Translations under genes and position numbers: made by a program | Shown here: piece by piece, positions 1 through 8,491 of the stretch | How positions within the stretch are numbered: position 1 is the first letter of the stretch | How the letters are laid out: each line of letters opens with the position of its first letter | The notes under the pieces: generated by a model | Databases searched by the model: none | What the model saw: only the letters and a program-made list of their open reading frames with translations | What the model was told of the DNA's origin: nothing | Assembly (NCBI GenBank): GCA_944390805.1 | Contig: CALXQW010000032.1 | Coordinates: 1-64,000 of the forward strand | Length of the DNA stretch: 64,000 nucleotides | Direction: 5' to 3' | From: an uncultured Opitutales bacterium | Lineage (GTDB): Bacteria > Verrucomicrobiota > Verrucomicrobiia > Opitutales > Intestinicryptomonadaceae

Positions 1-136
1 GTATTCTTTTTATAAACGCGGCTATGTTTTAGTTGTGCGTATTTTAGTATGGCTAATAGTCCGAAATATTGGGATGCGAAAAGGTTGTCTTATCTTTTTT
101 GTTAATATATTTTGTTGGGAAGCTTAAGGGTAGAAT

Positions 137-173
137 AAAAAAATCCGCGCAGGAAGTTCCTGCGCGGATTTAA
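137..173 (-). terminator. Rho-independent terminator of purE
   Basis: A perfect 15-bp inverted repeat (141-155 against 157-171, core CCGCGCAGG/CCTGCGCGG) lies just past the purE stop. On the minus strand it is followed by a run of seven T. Confidence 0.85.
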
Positions 174-189
174 AGAAGCTGAATGATAT

Positions 190-696
190 TTACTTTATCT
201 CAGGGAACTGAGCGTTTTCAACATCGGAAGTCTGTTTTGCGCGGTAATCTTTGAGGGTTTTCTCAAAGTCTGCGTTTTCTAGCGCAAGAACTTGCAGTGC
301 GGCAACCGCAGCATTTACGGCGCCAGCTTTGCCTATTGCAAATGTGCAAACAGGCATGCCGCGCGGCATCATTACAGTTGAAAGGAGCGAATCCAGTCCG
401 TCGAGAGCCCAGCCTTTCATGGGAACGCCAAATACGGGAAGAGTTGTCTCTGAGGCACATACTCCGGCCAGATGGGCGGCTCCGCCAGCTGCTGCTATTA
501 TTATCTTTATTCCCCTGTCTTTTGCAGTGGACACTATCTTTGCGGTCTTTGCCGGAGTACGGTGGGCGCTGGATATGTTCTTTTCGTAGGGTATTCCAAA
601 TTTTTCCAATTGGCGCGCGCAGTGAACCATAGTTTCCCAGTCGCTGGCGCTGCCTATTATTATGCTTACAAGAGGCTTGTCTGAAGAGTTATTCAT
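190..696 (-). CDS. purE: PurE, N5-carboxyaminoimidazole ribonucleotide mutase
   Basis: This enzyme converts N5-CAIR to CAIR in cytoplasmic de novo purine synthesis. The 168-aa length is normal for bacterial class I PurE. The N-terminal GSASD motif (residues 15-19), the catalytic SAHRTP (43-48) and the glycine-rich AGGAAHL (70-76) that binds the ribonucleotide are all present. It stands alone: no purK lies beside it, so its PurK partner must be elsewhere. A strong terminator follows it on the same strand. Family assignment is firm. Confidence 0.95.
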   Translation of the reverse strand: MNNSSDKPLVSIIIGSASDWETMVHCARQLEKFGIPYEKNISSAHRTPAKTAKIVSTAKDRGIKIIIAAAGGAAHLAGVCASETTLPVFGVPMKGWALDGLDSLLSTVMMPRGMPVCTFAIGKAGAVNAAVAALQVLALENADFEKTLKDYRAKQTSDVENAQFPEIK

Positions 697-921
697 ATCT
701 TAATTATAATTTCATCCATGCTGCCGCCACGCAAGAACAATCTTTATACAACGTGGGTGTCTATTTGCGAATTTATGATATGGAACATATATAAAAAGAA
801 TTAGAACAAGACGGCCTTGTTCTAAAAATTTTTTTGCGAATTTTCTTTCAATTAAGAGTTTTATGGATAAAGTGCAATCTGCTTTTTTTATTATAAAAGC
901 AATTTTTAACCAACACAGGAA

Positions 922-2208
922 ATGAACAGAAGATTATTGTTTGTTGTCCCGTGCGTCGCATTGACTTATGTCGCATGGGGTTCGGGTTTTCAGATAATAG
1001 AGCAGGGCGCATCGAATATAGGCACGGCTGCGGCGGGAGCTGTAACCAATGCAAATAACGATGCAACCGCAGCGTATTGGAATCCGTCAGCTATAGCGTT
1101 TTCAACATTCACAACGAAGATAGATTCGTCCATGAGTGTGATAGTTCCCCGTTTCGATTTTAAAGACGCGGACACTACAGATAAATACGGACGTCCGGTA
1201 GACTCCACAGGAGGCGGAAACGGCGGAAGAACGGCAATAGTTCCAAATTTGTATATTGCTCATAAATTTACCGATGAATGGATGGCAACTCTTGCTGTAA
1301 GTTCTCCATTCGGTCTTGAAACGAGCTATGAGAGCGGCTGGGTTGGTCGTTATCACGCCATAAAGAGTGATATTGTAACTCTCGATTTCAACCCGAGTGT
1401 AGTTTATAAGCCGAACGATTGGCTCTCTTTCTCCGTAGGTGCGTATGCCCAATATTTGGATGCCGAGCTATCAAGCTACACGCAGCTTGCGCCGGTTGGC
1501 TACGGATATCCGGATATATTGACCACGGTGGAAGGATCTGATTGGAGCGGCGGAATGACTGCTGGTGCTACAATCAAATACGACGATTTTGGCAAGATAG
1601 GCTTCAGTTGGCGCAGCGCGATTAAATATAAGATTTCTGGCAGTCTGAGTTTTGATCCAGTTTTGAGCCCGGCGTTGTATCCGCAGAGTGTTTCGGCAGA
1701 CTTGACTTTGCCCGATGTATTTACCGTAGGCATTTACCAGCGGCTTTGGGGAGATCTGGACAGGTTTGCTGTCATGTGCGATTATTCATACACGCGTTGG
1801 AGTGTATTTGAGGAGTTAAATATAGTAAATTCTGGGAATTCGGCAACGGTTTCCTATACTCCGGAAAACTGGAAGGACACCTCGAGAGTTTCCTTTGGAA
1901 TACATTATTATGTCGACGATAACTTAACCCTTAGAATTGGCACCGCATGGGACGAGAGCCCTGTAAAGAATGAATTTTATAGGACTCCGCGTGTTCCCGA
2001 CGGAGACAGGATGTGGCTTTCTTGCGGCATAGGTTACAAGTATAAGGGCATGAACATAGATTTGGCATATACTTATCTTATGTTTCTTTCTCCTAATATG
2101 GACAATTCCGCAAAACCGGGAACTCCCGAGTCTGACAAGGGCAGAATATACGGCTCTTATGAGGGTCATGCGCATGTGATATCCATGCAGGTTGGCTTTG
2201 TCTGGTAA
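922..2208 (+). CDS. FadL/OmpP1-family outer-membrane transport protein
   Basis: This is a predicted outer-membrane beta-barrel of the FadL/OmpP1/TodX family, which moves hydrophobic compounds such as long-chain fatty acids across the outer membrane. A signal peptide covers about residues 1-20. The mature N-terminus (GFQIIEQGASNIGTAAAGA, then YWNPSAIAF near residue 52) is the typical hatch segment with its NPS/NPA motif. The rest is rich in alternating aromatic beta-strands, and the protein ends VGFVW, an outer-membrane C-terminal signature. At 428 aa it is a normal length. The gene is monocistronic and bounded by its own terminator. The substrate cannot be read from the sequence. Confidence 0.88.
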   Translation: MNRRLLFVVPCVALTYVAWGSGFQIIEQGASNIGTAAAGAVTNANNDATAAYWNPSAIAFSTFTTKIDSSMSVIVPRFDFKDADTTDKYGRPVDSTGGGNGGRTAIVPNLYIAHKFTDEWMATLAVSSPFGLETSYESGWVGRYHAIKSDIVTLDFNPSVVYKPNDWLSFSVGAYAQYLDAELSSYTQLAPVGYGYPDILTTVEGSDWSGGMTAGATIKYDDFGKIGFSWRSAIKYKISGSLSFDPVLSPALYPQSVSADLTLPDVFTVGIYQRLWGDLDRFAVMCDYSYTRWSVFEELNIVNSGNSATVSYTPENWKDTSRVSFGIHYYVDDNLTLRIGTAWDESPVKNEFYRTPRVPDGDRMWLSCGIGYKYKGMNIDLAYTYLMFLSPNMDNSAKPGTPESDKGRIYGSYEGHAHVISMQVGFVW

Positions 2209-2236
2209 TATAGCAAAGAGAGTCTTATTTTTTAGG

Positions 2237-2270
2237 TTGGGAACGGAATTTTTCCGTTCCCAAATTTTTT
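2237..2270 (+). terminator. Terminator of the FadL-family gene
   Basis: A 12-bp perfect stem (TTGGGAACGGAA, 2237-2248, with its complement 2252-2263) around a 3-nt loop is followed by a T run. Confidence 0.85.
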
Positions 2271-2299
2271 ATTATGTGCTTGTCCTGTAATTTTTTCTC

Positions 2300-2328
2300 T
2301 TGACCGAATTTATTCATCAGGCAATATA
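2300..2328 (+). promoter_or_regulatory. Possible sigma-70 promoter of ptsH
   Basis: A TTGACC -35-like box (2300-2305) is 17 nt from an AATATA -10-like box (2323-2328), 24 nt upstream of the HPr start. The match is only moderate. Confidence 0.35.
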
Positions 2329-2351
2329 TGTACCTTTAATTTAGATTCGCA

Positions 2352-2636
2352 ATGGACTGCCAAACAGAAATAACAAGAACTTTCACCGTTCAGAACAAGA
2401 TGGGCATACATGCCCGTCCTGCTGCTATGATAGTTCGCATATCAAACAAGCATTCCGATGTTGAAGTCTGGGTGGAAAAAGACGGCGAGCGCGTAAACGG
2501 CAAAAGCATAATGAGCCTTATGATGCTTGCGGCTGGAAAGGGTTCTCAGCTTAAGTTTATCGCCACAGGTGAATCTGCTCCAGCTATGTTTGATGAGCTT
2601 GCGGACTTGTTCGCACGCAAGTTTGACGAAGAATAA
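2352..2636 (+). CDS. ptsH: HPr-family phosphocarrier protein
   Basis: HPr is the phosphocarrier of the phosphotransferase system or of its regulatory derivative. The active-site motif GIHARPA places the phosphorylated histidine at residue 20. The regulatory serine motif NGKSIM, with Ser52 equivalent to Ser46 of Bacillus HPr, is intact, so control by an HPr kinase/phosphorylase is plausible. The length of 94 aa is normal. No PTS permease, enzyme I or HPr kinase is adjacent. The gene is a single-gene unit with a strong terminator. Confidence 0.92.
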   Translation: MDCQTEITRTFTVQNKMGIHARPAAMIVRISNKHSDVEVWVEKDGERVNGKSIMSLMMLAAGKGSQLKFIATGESAPAMFDELADLFARKFDEE

Positions 2637-2667
2637 AATTTTCCGTTTTGGAGAAATCCATTATTAG

Positions 2668-2692
2668 CGCGCCTTTGGCGCGTTTTTTTTTG
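2668..2692 (+). terminator. Terminator of ptsH
   Basis: CGCGCC/GGCGCG stem with a TTT loop (2668-2682), followed by a run of eight or more T. Confidence 0.88.
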
Positions 2693-3339
2693 CCATTTTT
2701 GGTATTAGCTCCAATAGATAAAGGCGCTGATAGGTAAAGAATGTGAAGGCTGAAAGATACACTCTTTAGAGTAGATATCTGTACGTTCGCCATGTGCTGA
2801 TATATTTTTCCAGACCGTTTTTATCTTATTACAACTACTGTTTGGCTTGTGCGTAAATCCGTAGTTGTTCTTAAAGTAAGAACTAAAAATTTATTGTGTT
2901 TTAGCCGCAAAACTAGCATTAAGCAAGTTTGTAAATTCCACCCAGTTTTGTTAAGGACTTCATATTATATACGGAACTCTTTTCCGTAAAATGTGGGCTC
3001 TGTGCTGCTTAAAGTATATTTATAAATTATTTTTATTAGTCATCCGATGATACTCCCATATTCCAGCCGTCTTAATTTTATGAGGTGAATTTTTTTGGAA
3101 GGCTTGACAAATTTTAACGGCAAAAACTCAGTTGGATAGACTTCTTTTAATATAATGGCAGGTAGAATAATGTTCTGTCAAAAATGCATCATGATTTTAT
3201 ATTATTATATGTTATGAATTGTTGATGAAAATTTTACAATTATCTCCGTTTTTATATGCTTTCTTAATAATTTCTTTATGTTGCTTTGTATGCCGAGAAC
3301 AAACTTTTTATCTTATGTATATTTGGGCATATTTTTCTA
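2693..3339. other. Gene-free stretch between ptsH and rplS
   Basis: About 650 bp that is AT-rich and has no credible ORF. The only ORF that starts in it runs antisense through rplS and is a shadow. A consensus TTGACA lies at 3104-3109 and a consensus TATAAT at 3151-3156, but the two are not correctly spaced to form one promoter. A small RNA is possible; no recognised RNA family was seen. Confidence 0.5.
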
Positions 3340-3340
3340 A

Positions 3341-3371
3341 TAAAAAACGTCCGCAGGTTTTCCTGCGGACG
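3341..3371 (-). terminator. Terminator of trmD-rplS
   Basis: A perfect 10-bp stem (CGTCCGCAGG, 3348-3357, with 3362-3371) and a 4-nt loop are followed on the minus strand by six T. It ends the trmD-rplS transcript. Confidence 0.88.
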
Positions 3372-3398
3372 CCGGTCGAAAAATTCTTTTTTTTCAAA

Positions 3399-3758
3399 TT
3401 ACGCAAAAAGGCGCTTTTCTTTAACCTTGCTCGCCTCTTTACCAACTCTGTCGCGCAGATAGTAAAGGCGCGCGCGCATTGTTACAGATTCCCTGTCAAC
3501 CTCAATCTTCTCAATGTTCGGGCTGTTTACGGGGAATACGCGCTCTATGCCTTCTCCGTAGGATATGCGGCGAACCGTGAATGTCTCATGTATGCCGCTT
3601 CCCTTTCTGGCAATGACTATACCGGAGAATATCTGTATTCTCTCCTTGTCACCCTCGCGGACTTTCGTGTGCACACGCACGCCGTCGCCAACCTTGAAGT
3701 TCGCAATGTCGGTCTTGATTTGGTCTTTGGTTATGTCTTTTAACAATTCCTGGTTCAT
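3399..3758 (-). CDS. rplS: 50S ribosomal protein L19
   Basis: L19 sits at the 30S/50S interface of the ribosome. I start it at the ATG at 3758, giving [13 protein letters not shown] and 119 aa, the usual L19 length. The longer in-frame ORF upstream lies inside trmD. The chosen ATG overlaps the trmD stop as ATGA, which implies translational coupling. Core motifs such as VGDGVRVH, the [10 protein letters not shown] segment and [19 protein letters not shown] are canonical. Confidence 0.95.
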   Translation of the reverse strand: MNQELLKDITKDQIKTDIANFKVGDGVRVHTKVREGDKERIQIFSGIVIARKGSGIHETFTVRRISYGEGIERVFPVNSPNIEKIEVDRESVTMRARLYYLRDRVGKEASKVKEKRLFA

Positions 3759-4447
3759 TGTCTTTCCTGTTCTTCTAAAATGTCCGGTCTTCTTTGTCTT
3801 GTTCTCAACAGTTGTTGTGCGCGCCGCCAACGCGCAATTTCAGCGTGATTGCCCGACAGCAGAACCTCTGGAACTTTCATTCCGCGAAATTCATACGGAC
3901 GGGTATATTGTGGAAAAGAAAGTAGATTGCCGTTAAACGAGTCGTTAGTCAAGGAATTTTCTTCACCTAAAACTCCAGGCACATATCTGGATACCGCATC
4001 TGCCAAAACCGCAGAGGGTAGGGTACCGTTGGTCAAGACATAGTCTCCTATAGATACCTCCATATCTATGACCTTCTCCCTTATTCGCTCGTCTATGCCT
4101 TCGTAATGCCCGCTGAGTATTATAAGATGCTTCTTCTTTGCAAGAGAGGAAACCATCTGCGGACTCATCGGCTCTCCGTCTGGACACATGTATATACGCA
4201 CGCACCCATCTGTCTGCAGCTCCTCTATAGCGTCGAAAACAGGCTCGGGCTTTATGACCATTCCTGGCCCGCCCCCAAAAGGCCTGTCGTCGGTGGTGTT
4301 GTGCTTGTCCTTTGTCCAGTCGCGCAGATTGTGGATTCTTATATCCAATATGCCGTTGTCGCGCGCGCGCCCAAGCATGCTCTCTGACATGAATCCGTCG
4401 AGCATGGCGGGAAATAATGTTAAGAAATCTATTCTCAGTTCTGCCAT
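3755..4447 (-). CDS. trmD: tRNA (guanine37-N1)-methyltransferase TrmD
   Basis: TrmD methylates G37 of tRNAs reading codons that begin with C, using S-adenosylmethionine bound in a trefoil knot. The start at 4447 ([13 protein letters not shown]) gives 230 aa and aligns with the usual N-terminus; a start 27 nt further upstream is possible. The motifs [22 protein letters not shown] and [14 protein letters not shown], which form the knot and cofactor pocket, are intact. It overlaps rplS by 4 nt. The usual rimM gene is not found between rpsP and trmD; that interval is non-coding. Confidence 0.95.
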   Translation of the reverse strand: MAELRIDFLTLFPAMLDGFMSESMLGRARDNGILDIRIHNLRDWTKDKHNTTDDRPFGGGPGMVIKPEPVFDAIEELQTDGCVRIYMCPDGEPMSPQMVSSLAKKKHLIILSGHYEGIDERIREKVIDMEVSIGDYVLTNGTLPSAVLADAVSRYVPGVLGEENSLTNDSFNGNLLSFPQYTRPYEFRGMKVPEVLLSGNHAEIARWRRAQQLLRTRQRRPDILEEQERQ

Positions 4448-4671
4448 TAACTGCGCGCTTGTTATCTGTTGCATATCCGCCTTGTAAAAGGCCGACAGCT
4501 TAAAGACTTTTCCCGGTCGGTACTGCAGTGCTCCAACTGTTATGCTTTTTTAGAGTCTCAAAAGCATGCCTTATGCAAGAGCTAAAACAACTCCTTCCCG
4601 CAAATAAAGAAAGTAAACTATCCCTATTTGCGCCCTGAAGAAAACTTATATAATAAGCACCTTCTGGAGTT

Positions 4672-4730
4672 TTCCAAAAAACAAAATATCGCACCCGACG
4701 GGAATTAAACCCCTGCCTGTGCGATATTTT
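4672..4730 (-). terminator. Hairpin terminator downstream of rpsP
   Basis: A perfect 12-bp inverted repeat (4683-4694 against 4719-4730) encloses a 24-nt loop with a second small GGG/CCC stem. On the minus strand it is followed by GTTTTTTT. It lies 37 bp past rpsP and so separates rpsP from trmD-rplS. Read-through is possible. Confidence 0.75.
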
Positions 4731-4766
4731 CAAAGCGTTCCGTTAAATTCGCAAATTACATCCGGC

Positions 4767-5030
4767 TTAGGCCTTAGCCTCTGCCGCTTTGCGAACGCGC
4801 TTTACTATGGACTTTGCCGTGTCGGACATCTGCGCGCCAACACCCGTCCAATAGTCTACCCTGTCAAGCTTGATGTCAAACTCGGAGTCTTTGCCCTTGG
4901 CCTGCGGATTGTAATTGCCGAGTATCTCGACAAATCTGCCGTCGCGCTTGTAAGACTTCTCGGTGACGACCATGCGATACATCGGCGAATGTATAGCGCC
5001 GTGCCTTTGTAATCTGATAGTAAGTGCCAT
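4767..5030 (-). CDS. rpsP: 30S ribosomal protein S16
   Basis: S16 is a small-subunit assembly protein. The 87-aa ORF starts MALTIRLQRHGA and continues with PMYRMVVTEKSYKRDGRFVEILGNYNP, both diagnostic of S16. The last third (VDYWTGVGAQMSDTAKSIVKR) matches the family's C-terminal helix. It precedes trmD and rplS in the classical order but has its own terminator. Confidence 0.95.
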   Translation of the reverse strand: MALTIRLQRHGAIHSPMYRMVVTEKSYKRDGRFVEILGNYNPQAKGKDSEFDIKLDRVDYWTGVGAQMSDTAKSIVKRVRKAAEAKA

Positions 5031-5064
5031 TTTTGAATTATCCTTGAAATTTAAAACGCTACAA

Positions 5065-5091
5065 AGAATAGCCTGAGCCGCTCTTTGTCAA
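5065..5091 (-). promoter_or_regulatory. Possible rpsP promoter
   Basis: On the minus strand a consensus TTGACA (5091-5086) is followed after 15 nt by TATTCT (5070-5065), 35 nt upstream of the rpsP ATG. The spacer is shorter than the usual 17 nt. Confidence 0.4.
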
Positions 5092-5125
5092 CAATTTTTT
5101 ATTTTAGATTTTCCAGCCAAGCTCC

Positions 5126-6034
5126 TTACGCCTCGAAATCTTTAAATTCCGCAACAGGCTTAATCTTAAGCTCCTTGCTTATGCGCCTTCCCATTCCGGC
5201 AAGTATGCCTCCGGGGCCACACTCGTAGAACTGTTCTACTCCAAGTGCCGCCGCTGCATTCTGGCAGTCCGCCCAGCGGACGGTTGAAACCACCTGGCTG
5301 ACCAAATTCCTCTTGATGTCGTCCGGATCGGAAACTTCCTTGCCGCTAACATTCGTGAATACCTTTATCGATGGAGCCTTGAAAGTTACCGTCTCTAGAA
5401 ACTTCTCAAACGCGTCTCTTGCAGGTTTCATAAGCCTGCTGTGGTACGCTCCGGCAACCTTAAGCGGAACAACCATCTTCAAGGTCTTATCTTCCTTTGC
5501 GGCTTTTACAGCCTCGGCAATCTTGTCGGCTTCACCCGATATTACAACCTGCCCAGGACAGTTGAGGTTTGATATGTCTACATCGAACTTCTCCGCATAT
5601 TGACGGGCGTGCTCCTCCGTTGATCCTATCAAAGATGCCATGGCGCCTTTTGAGGCGTCGCATGCCTCCTGCATAAGTCTGCCGCGCTCGGCAACTATCT
5701 TTAAGCCGTCCTCAAAACTGTATGTCCCGGCTATGGCATGCGCGGTAAGCTCGCCCAGCGATAAACCTATCGCCGTGAGCAGTTCGTCAAGCATGCCGCG
5801 CTTCTTTAAAATTGTCGCGGCGGCTATGCCGTGCAGATACAGCGCAGGCTGGCAGACGCTCGTCTTTGTGAGAGTCTCCATAGGACCCTCAAAACAATAC
5901 GAGGATATGGGCATGCCCAGAACCTCATCGGCAGTTTTAAACAGCTTTGCCACATCGGCGTCGGCGTCGTACAGACTCTTGGCCATTCCAACGCTTTGCG
6001 CGCCCTGGCCGGAGAATAGTAGTCCCGTTTTCAT
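5126..6034 (-). CDS. fabD: Malonyl-CoA:ACP transacylase FabD
   Basis: FabD loads malonate onto acyl carrier protein for fatty-acid synthesis. The N-terminal FSGQGAQ loop, the nucleophile motif GLSLGE (Ser92) and the catalytic His198 in AYHSRLM are in place. The usual GHSLGE reads GLSLGE here, a variant I believe occurs in some other phyla. Length 302 aa is typical. The gene is the last of a tightly spaced minus-strand unit behind the Mla transporter genes (22-bp gap), an unusual partner for fabD, which normally sits with fabH/fabG/acpP. Confidence 0.94.
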   Translation of the reverse strand: MKTGLLFSGQGAQSVGMAKSLYDADADVAKLFKTADEVLGMPISSYCFEGPMETLTKTSVCQPALYLHGIAAATILKKRGMLDELLTAIGLSLGELTAHAIAGTYSFEDGLKIVAERGRLMQEACDASKGAMASLIGSTEEHARQYAEKFDVDISNLNCPGQVVISGEADKIAEAVKAAKEDKTLKMVVPLKVAGAYHSRLMKPARDAFEKFLETVTFKAPSIKVFTNVSGKEVSDPDDIKRNLVSQVVSTVRWADCQNAAAALGVEQFYECGPGGILAGMGRRISKELKIKPVAEFKDFEA

Positions 6035-6056
6035 ATTCTATTATATATGTTTTTTG

Positions 6057-6683
6057 TTATGATTTTTTGGAAAGTTTATTGAGCTCTGCGGCTATCTGTC
6101 TGGATAAATCCGCGCAGGCCTCGTTTATAGCCTCAACGTAGGAATCGAACCCTCCTTTGACCGGATAGCTCTTTATGAAATCCTTTGAGCATATTTCGCC
6201 CTTGTTGTCCGACGAAATTATCTGCCAGTTTGCCTTGAATGATAGCTCACCGCCTATTGTGCCTATACATTCAAATACAGACACCTTTATCCATACTGCG
6301 TCTTCCGAAAAAGCCACTGACGGATATACTGATATGTTTGAATCTTTCGCGTTTGCAGATATATTCTCCATCAGTACCCTGCCGAAACTCATAGAGGGCA
6401 ACTCTATCCAGCGGTTGAATTCAGAAACGTCCACGCGGGTGTTCCCATCCGACGTCACAATCTGAGTCCTCTCCATATATGGCGGCAGCACCACGGGCAT
6501 AATAGTAGCGCATACCCCGCCTTTGACTTCCCCGGCAGATACAACCTTGTCTTTGGCGCTCAACCTGTAAAAAGCTGTCGGATCGGGTTTTGGCTCGAGC
6601 GCTCCACCAAGGCAGCCAGCAAGCGCCACAGCCGCAACCAACGGCAATATGAATTTCTTTAATGTGTAAATATTATCTTTCAT
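6057..6683 (-). CDS. ABC-type transport auxiliary lipoprotein (PqiC/ABC_trans_aux-like)
   Basis: This 208-aa predicted lipoprotein has a signal peptide ending in the lipobox LAGC (Cys at residue 23). The mature part (FYRLSAKDKV, then PPYMERTQIVT) resembles the PqiC/DUF330 domain, in which a small outer-membrane lipoprotein works with an MCE-domain bridge. It is 9 bp downstream of the MCE gene, which supports a role in moving lipids between the membranes. The C-terminal half ends in a helix resembling other members. No enzyme activity is expected. Confidence 0.75.
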   Translation of the reverse strand: MKDNIYTLKKFILPLVAAVALAGCLGGALEPKPDPTAFYRLSAKDKVVSAGEVKGGVCATIMPVVLPPYMERTQIVTSDGNTRVDVSEFNRWIELPSMSFGRVLMENISANAKDSNISVYPSVAFSEDAVWIKVSVFECIGTIGGELSFKANWQIISSDNKGEICSKDFIKSYPVKGGFDSYVEAINEACADLSRQIAAELNKLSKKS

Positions 6684-6692
6684 ACTCTGTCC

Positions 6693-7691
6693 TTATTGCC
6701 TATTTAATTTTTCCTTCTCGGCCTTGCCCTTTATTAGGCTGCTCGGATTGCGCTGCAGATAGTCTGTCAAAGACCTCACAGATGTGAATGTGTCGCTTAT
6801 GTTCTTCAGCGCCGTAGCAAGTTCAAACCTAAACGGCGATTGCGGCGCTATTATGCCGTTTAGATTCTTCATAACGTCATTTACCTCCAGTACGGTTTTG
6901 TCTACGGATCCGGCAATGTCGTCAACTTGTCCGCTGAGCTTTGCAAGGAAATTTCTGCTTTCTTTCAACAGAGTGTTAAGCTCCGTCAGAGACCCGCTTA
7001 TTCCCGGATCGGACATGAGTTTGTCGGCATCTTCAAGCGCCTTTAAGATGGAATCGTTTATCTTGTCGGTATCTATCTGGCTTATCTTTCCGTTTACGGT
7101 AAGTATTAACCCGTTGGTGTTTTCGGCAAGTTCCTGAAAATCTATTTTAGAGATGTTGTTGAGAGTCATCTCAAGGGTTTTCATCATCTCTGTTGCGGTG
7201 GACTTTGCCGTGGGAATCTCCTTAACATTCGGGTTCTTGCTCATCAAGACGTACGGCTCGTTCTTGTCGGCGGCAAAATCAAGCTCTATGTACAGCATTC
7301 CCGTAACTATGCTCTGGTAGTTTAAGCGCGCGCGCAGGCCGTCCTTTATCTGCTGGGATATACTGTCTCCCAAATTGCTATATTCGCTTTCCGTCCTCTT
7401 GCTTAAAGTGTGCGCGTCTATTGAATATATCAGTACAACATAAGAGTTCCTCATGTCGTTTGGCTTAGGCGAACGAAGTATTATCTTCTCTACCTTTCCT
7501 ATCGTCACTCCCTTGTACTTTACCGGAGCTCCCACATCAAGCCCGTTTATGCTCTCAGAAAAATAAGAGACGAACATCTCCGTCTGGGTGAAAATTTTTG
7601 AGCTGCCCAATATCATTACTGCAGCTACGGCTATTACTATCGCGCCTACAACAAACGCTCCTATCGCCGTCGGATTTGTTTTATTTGCCAT
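6693..7691 (-). CDS. mlaD: MlaD-family MCE-domain protein
   Basis: This is an inner-membrane-anchored lipid-binding subunit of a phospholipid or other lipid transporter. One transmembrane helix (about residues 10-32) is followed by an MCE domain: the SESINGLDVGAPVKYKGVTIGKV segment near residues 45-67 is diagnostic. The long C-terminal region (about 150-310) is helical or coiled-coil and probably forms the periplasmic barrel or needle. At 332 aa it is longer than E. coli MlaD and closer to Mce-type proteins of other diderms. It is adjacent to mlaF (5-bp gap) and the auxiliary lipoprotein gene. Confidence 0.86.
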   Translation of the reverse strand: MANKTNPTAIGAFVVGAIVIAVAAVMILGSSKIFTQTEMFVSYFSESINGLDVGAPVKYKGVTIGKVEKIILRSPKPNDMRNSYVVLIYSIDAHTLSKRTESEYSNLGDSISQQIKDGLRARLNYQSIVTGMLYIELDFAADKNEPYVLMSKNPNVKEIPTAKSTATEMMKTLEMTLNNISKIDFQELAENTNGLILTVNGKISQIDTDKINDSILKALEDADKLMSDPGISGSLTELNTLLKESRNFLAKLSGQVDDIAGSVDKTVLEVNDVMKNLNGIIAPQSPFRFELATALKNISDTFTSVRSLTDYLQRNPSSLIKGKAEKEKLNRQ

Positions 7692-7696
7692 GGTGT

Positions 7697-8491
7697 TTAT
7701 CTCTTTGCTAACGGGTCTACACCCCTGTTAAGGAAGATTCTCACAGTCTCGTTGGGGCCTTCAAGAAGTTCTTTAGGAGAGCCAACGGCAGCCTGTGTCT
7801 TTGTGTTTGCGTCCAAAAATATCGCGCGGTCTGCTATGGCAAATATGCTCGACAATTCGTGCGTGACTACAACTACCGTGGCGCCAAGGCTAGAGCGCAT
7901 CTGCAATATGAGCTGGTCAAGCCTGTAAGAGGAAACCGGATCCAACCCCGCGCTTGGCTCGTCGAAGAAGAGTATTTCCGGATCTAGCGCTATGGCTCTT
8001 GCAAGGCCCGCCCGTTTTCTCATTCCGCCGCTTATTTCCGACGGATAAAAATCTCCAAAGCCTCTCAGCCCAACAAGAGCCAGCTTCAGATTGACAAGTT
8101 CCGATACATCCTCATCTCCCAGTTTTGTAAATTCCTTAATAGGCAGCGCCACATTTTCCGATAGAGTCATGCTAGACCATAGCGCTCCTCCTTGGTACAG
8201 CACTCCGAAATTTCTGAGCATGGCATCTTTTTCTTCCCTCGAAGCCGCCGTAAAATCTTTACCAGAATAGAAAATTTTACCTTCAGCCGGTTCCCTTAAG
8301 CCTATGAGGTTTCTAAGCAGCGTGCTCTTGCCGCAGCCGCTGCCACCCATGATGACAAAAACCTCTCCCTTCTTTACGGAGAAGTTCAGGTCTTTCATTA
8401 CGGTGTAAGAGTCGTACGCCAGAGTGAGATTCTCCACCCTGATTGCGTCTTCGCCGCCGCTCTTGCCCGCGCTTTTTAAAACCTCTTGCAT
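7697..8491 (-). CDS. mlaF: MlaF-family ABC transporter ATPase
   Basis: This is the cytoplasmic ATPase of the MCE lipid transporter. The Walker A motif GGSGCGKST (49-57), the signature ISGGMRKRAGLARA, the Walker B ILFFDEPSAGLDP and the switch histidine in VVVTHEL are intact. The GGM variant of the signature loop is typical of MlaF/Mkl ATPases. At 264 aa it is full-length. Its ATG shares one base with the mlaE stop (TGATG), so the two are translationally coupled. Confidence 0.92.
   Translation of the reverse strand: MQEVLKSAGKSGGEDAIRVENLTLAYDSYTVMKDLNFSVKKGEVFVIMGGSGCGKSTLLRNLIGLREPAEGKIFYSGKDFTAASREEKDAMLRNFGVLYQGGALWSSMTLSENVALPIKEFTKLGDEDVSELVNLKLALVGLRGFGDFYPSEISGGMRKRAGLARAIALDPEILFFDEPSAGLDPVSSYRLDQLILQMRSSLGATVVVVTHELSSIFAIADRAIFLDANTKTQAAVGSPKELLEGPNETVRIFLNRGVDPLAKR

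Noticed and set aside
3219..3743. 174-codon plus-strand ORF over rplS
   Set aside because: Its last two thirds are antisense to rplS, and the hydrophobic start has no coding support.
4500..4733. 77-codon minus-strand ORF between rpsP and trmD
   Set aside because: It begins inside the rpsP terminator hairpin and has no family features.
4670..4735. tRNA- or tmRNA-like 3' end (GGGTTTAATTCCC) on the minus strand
   Set aside because: The T-arm lacks the TTCRA core and proper pairing, no CCA end or matching 5' half was found, and a T run makes a terminator the better reading.
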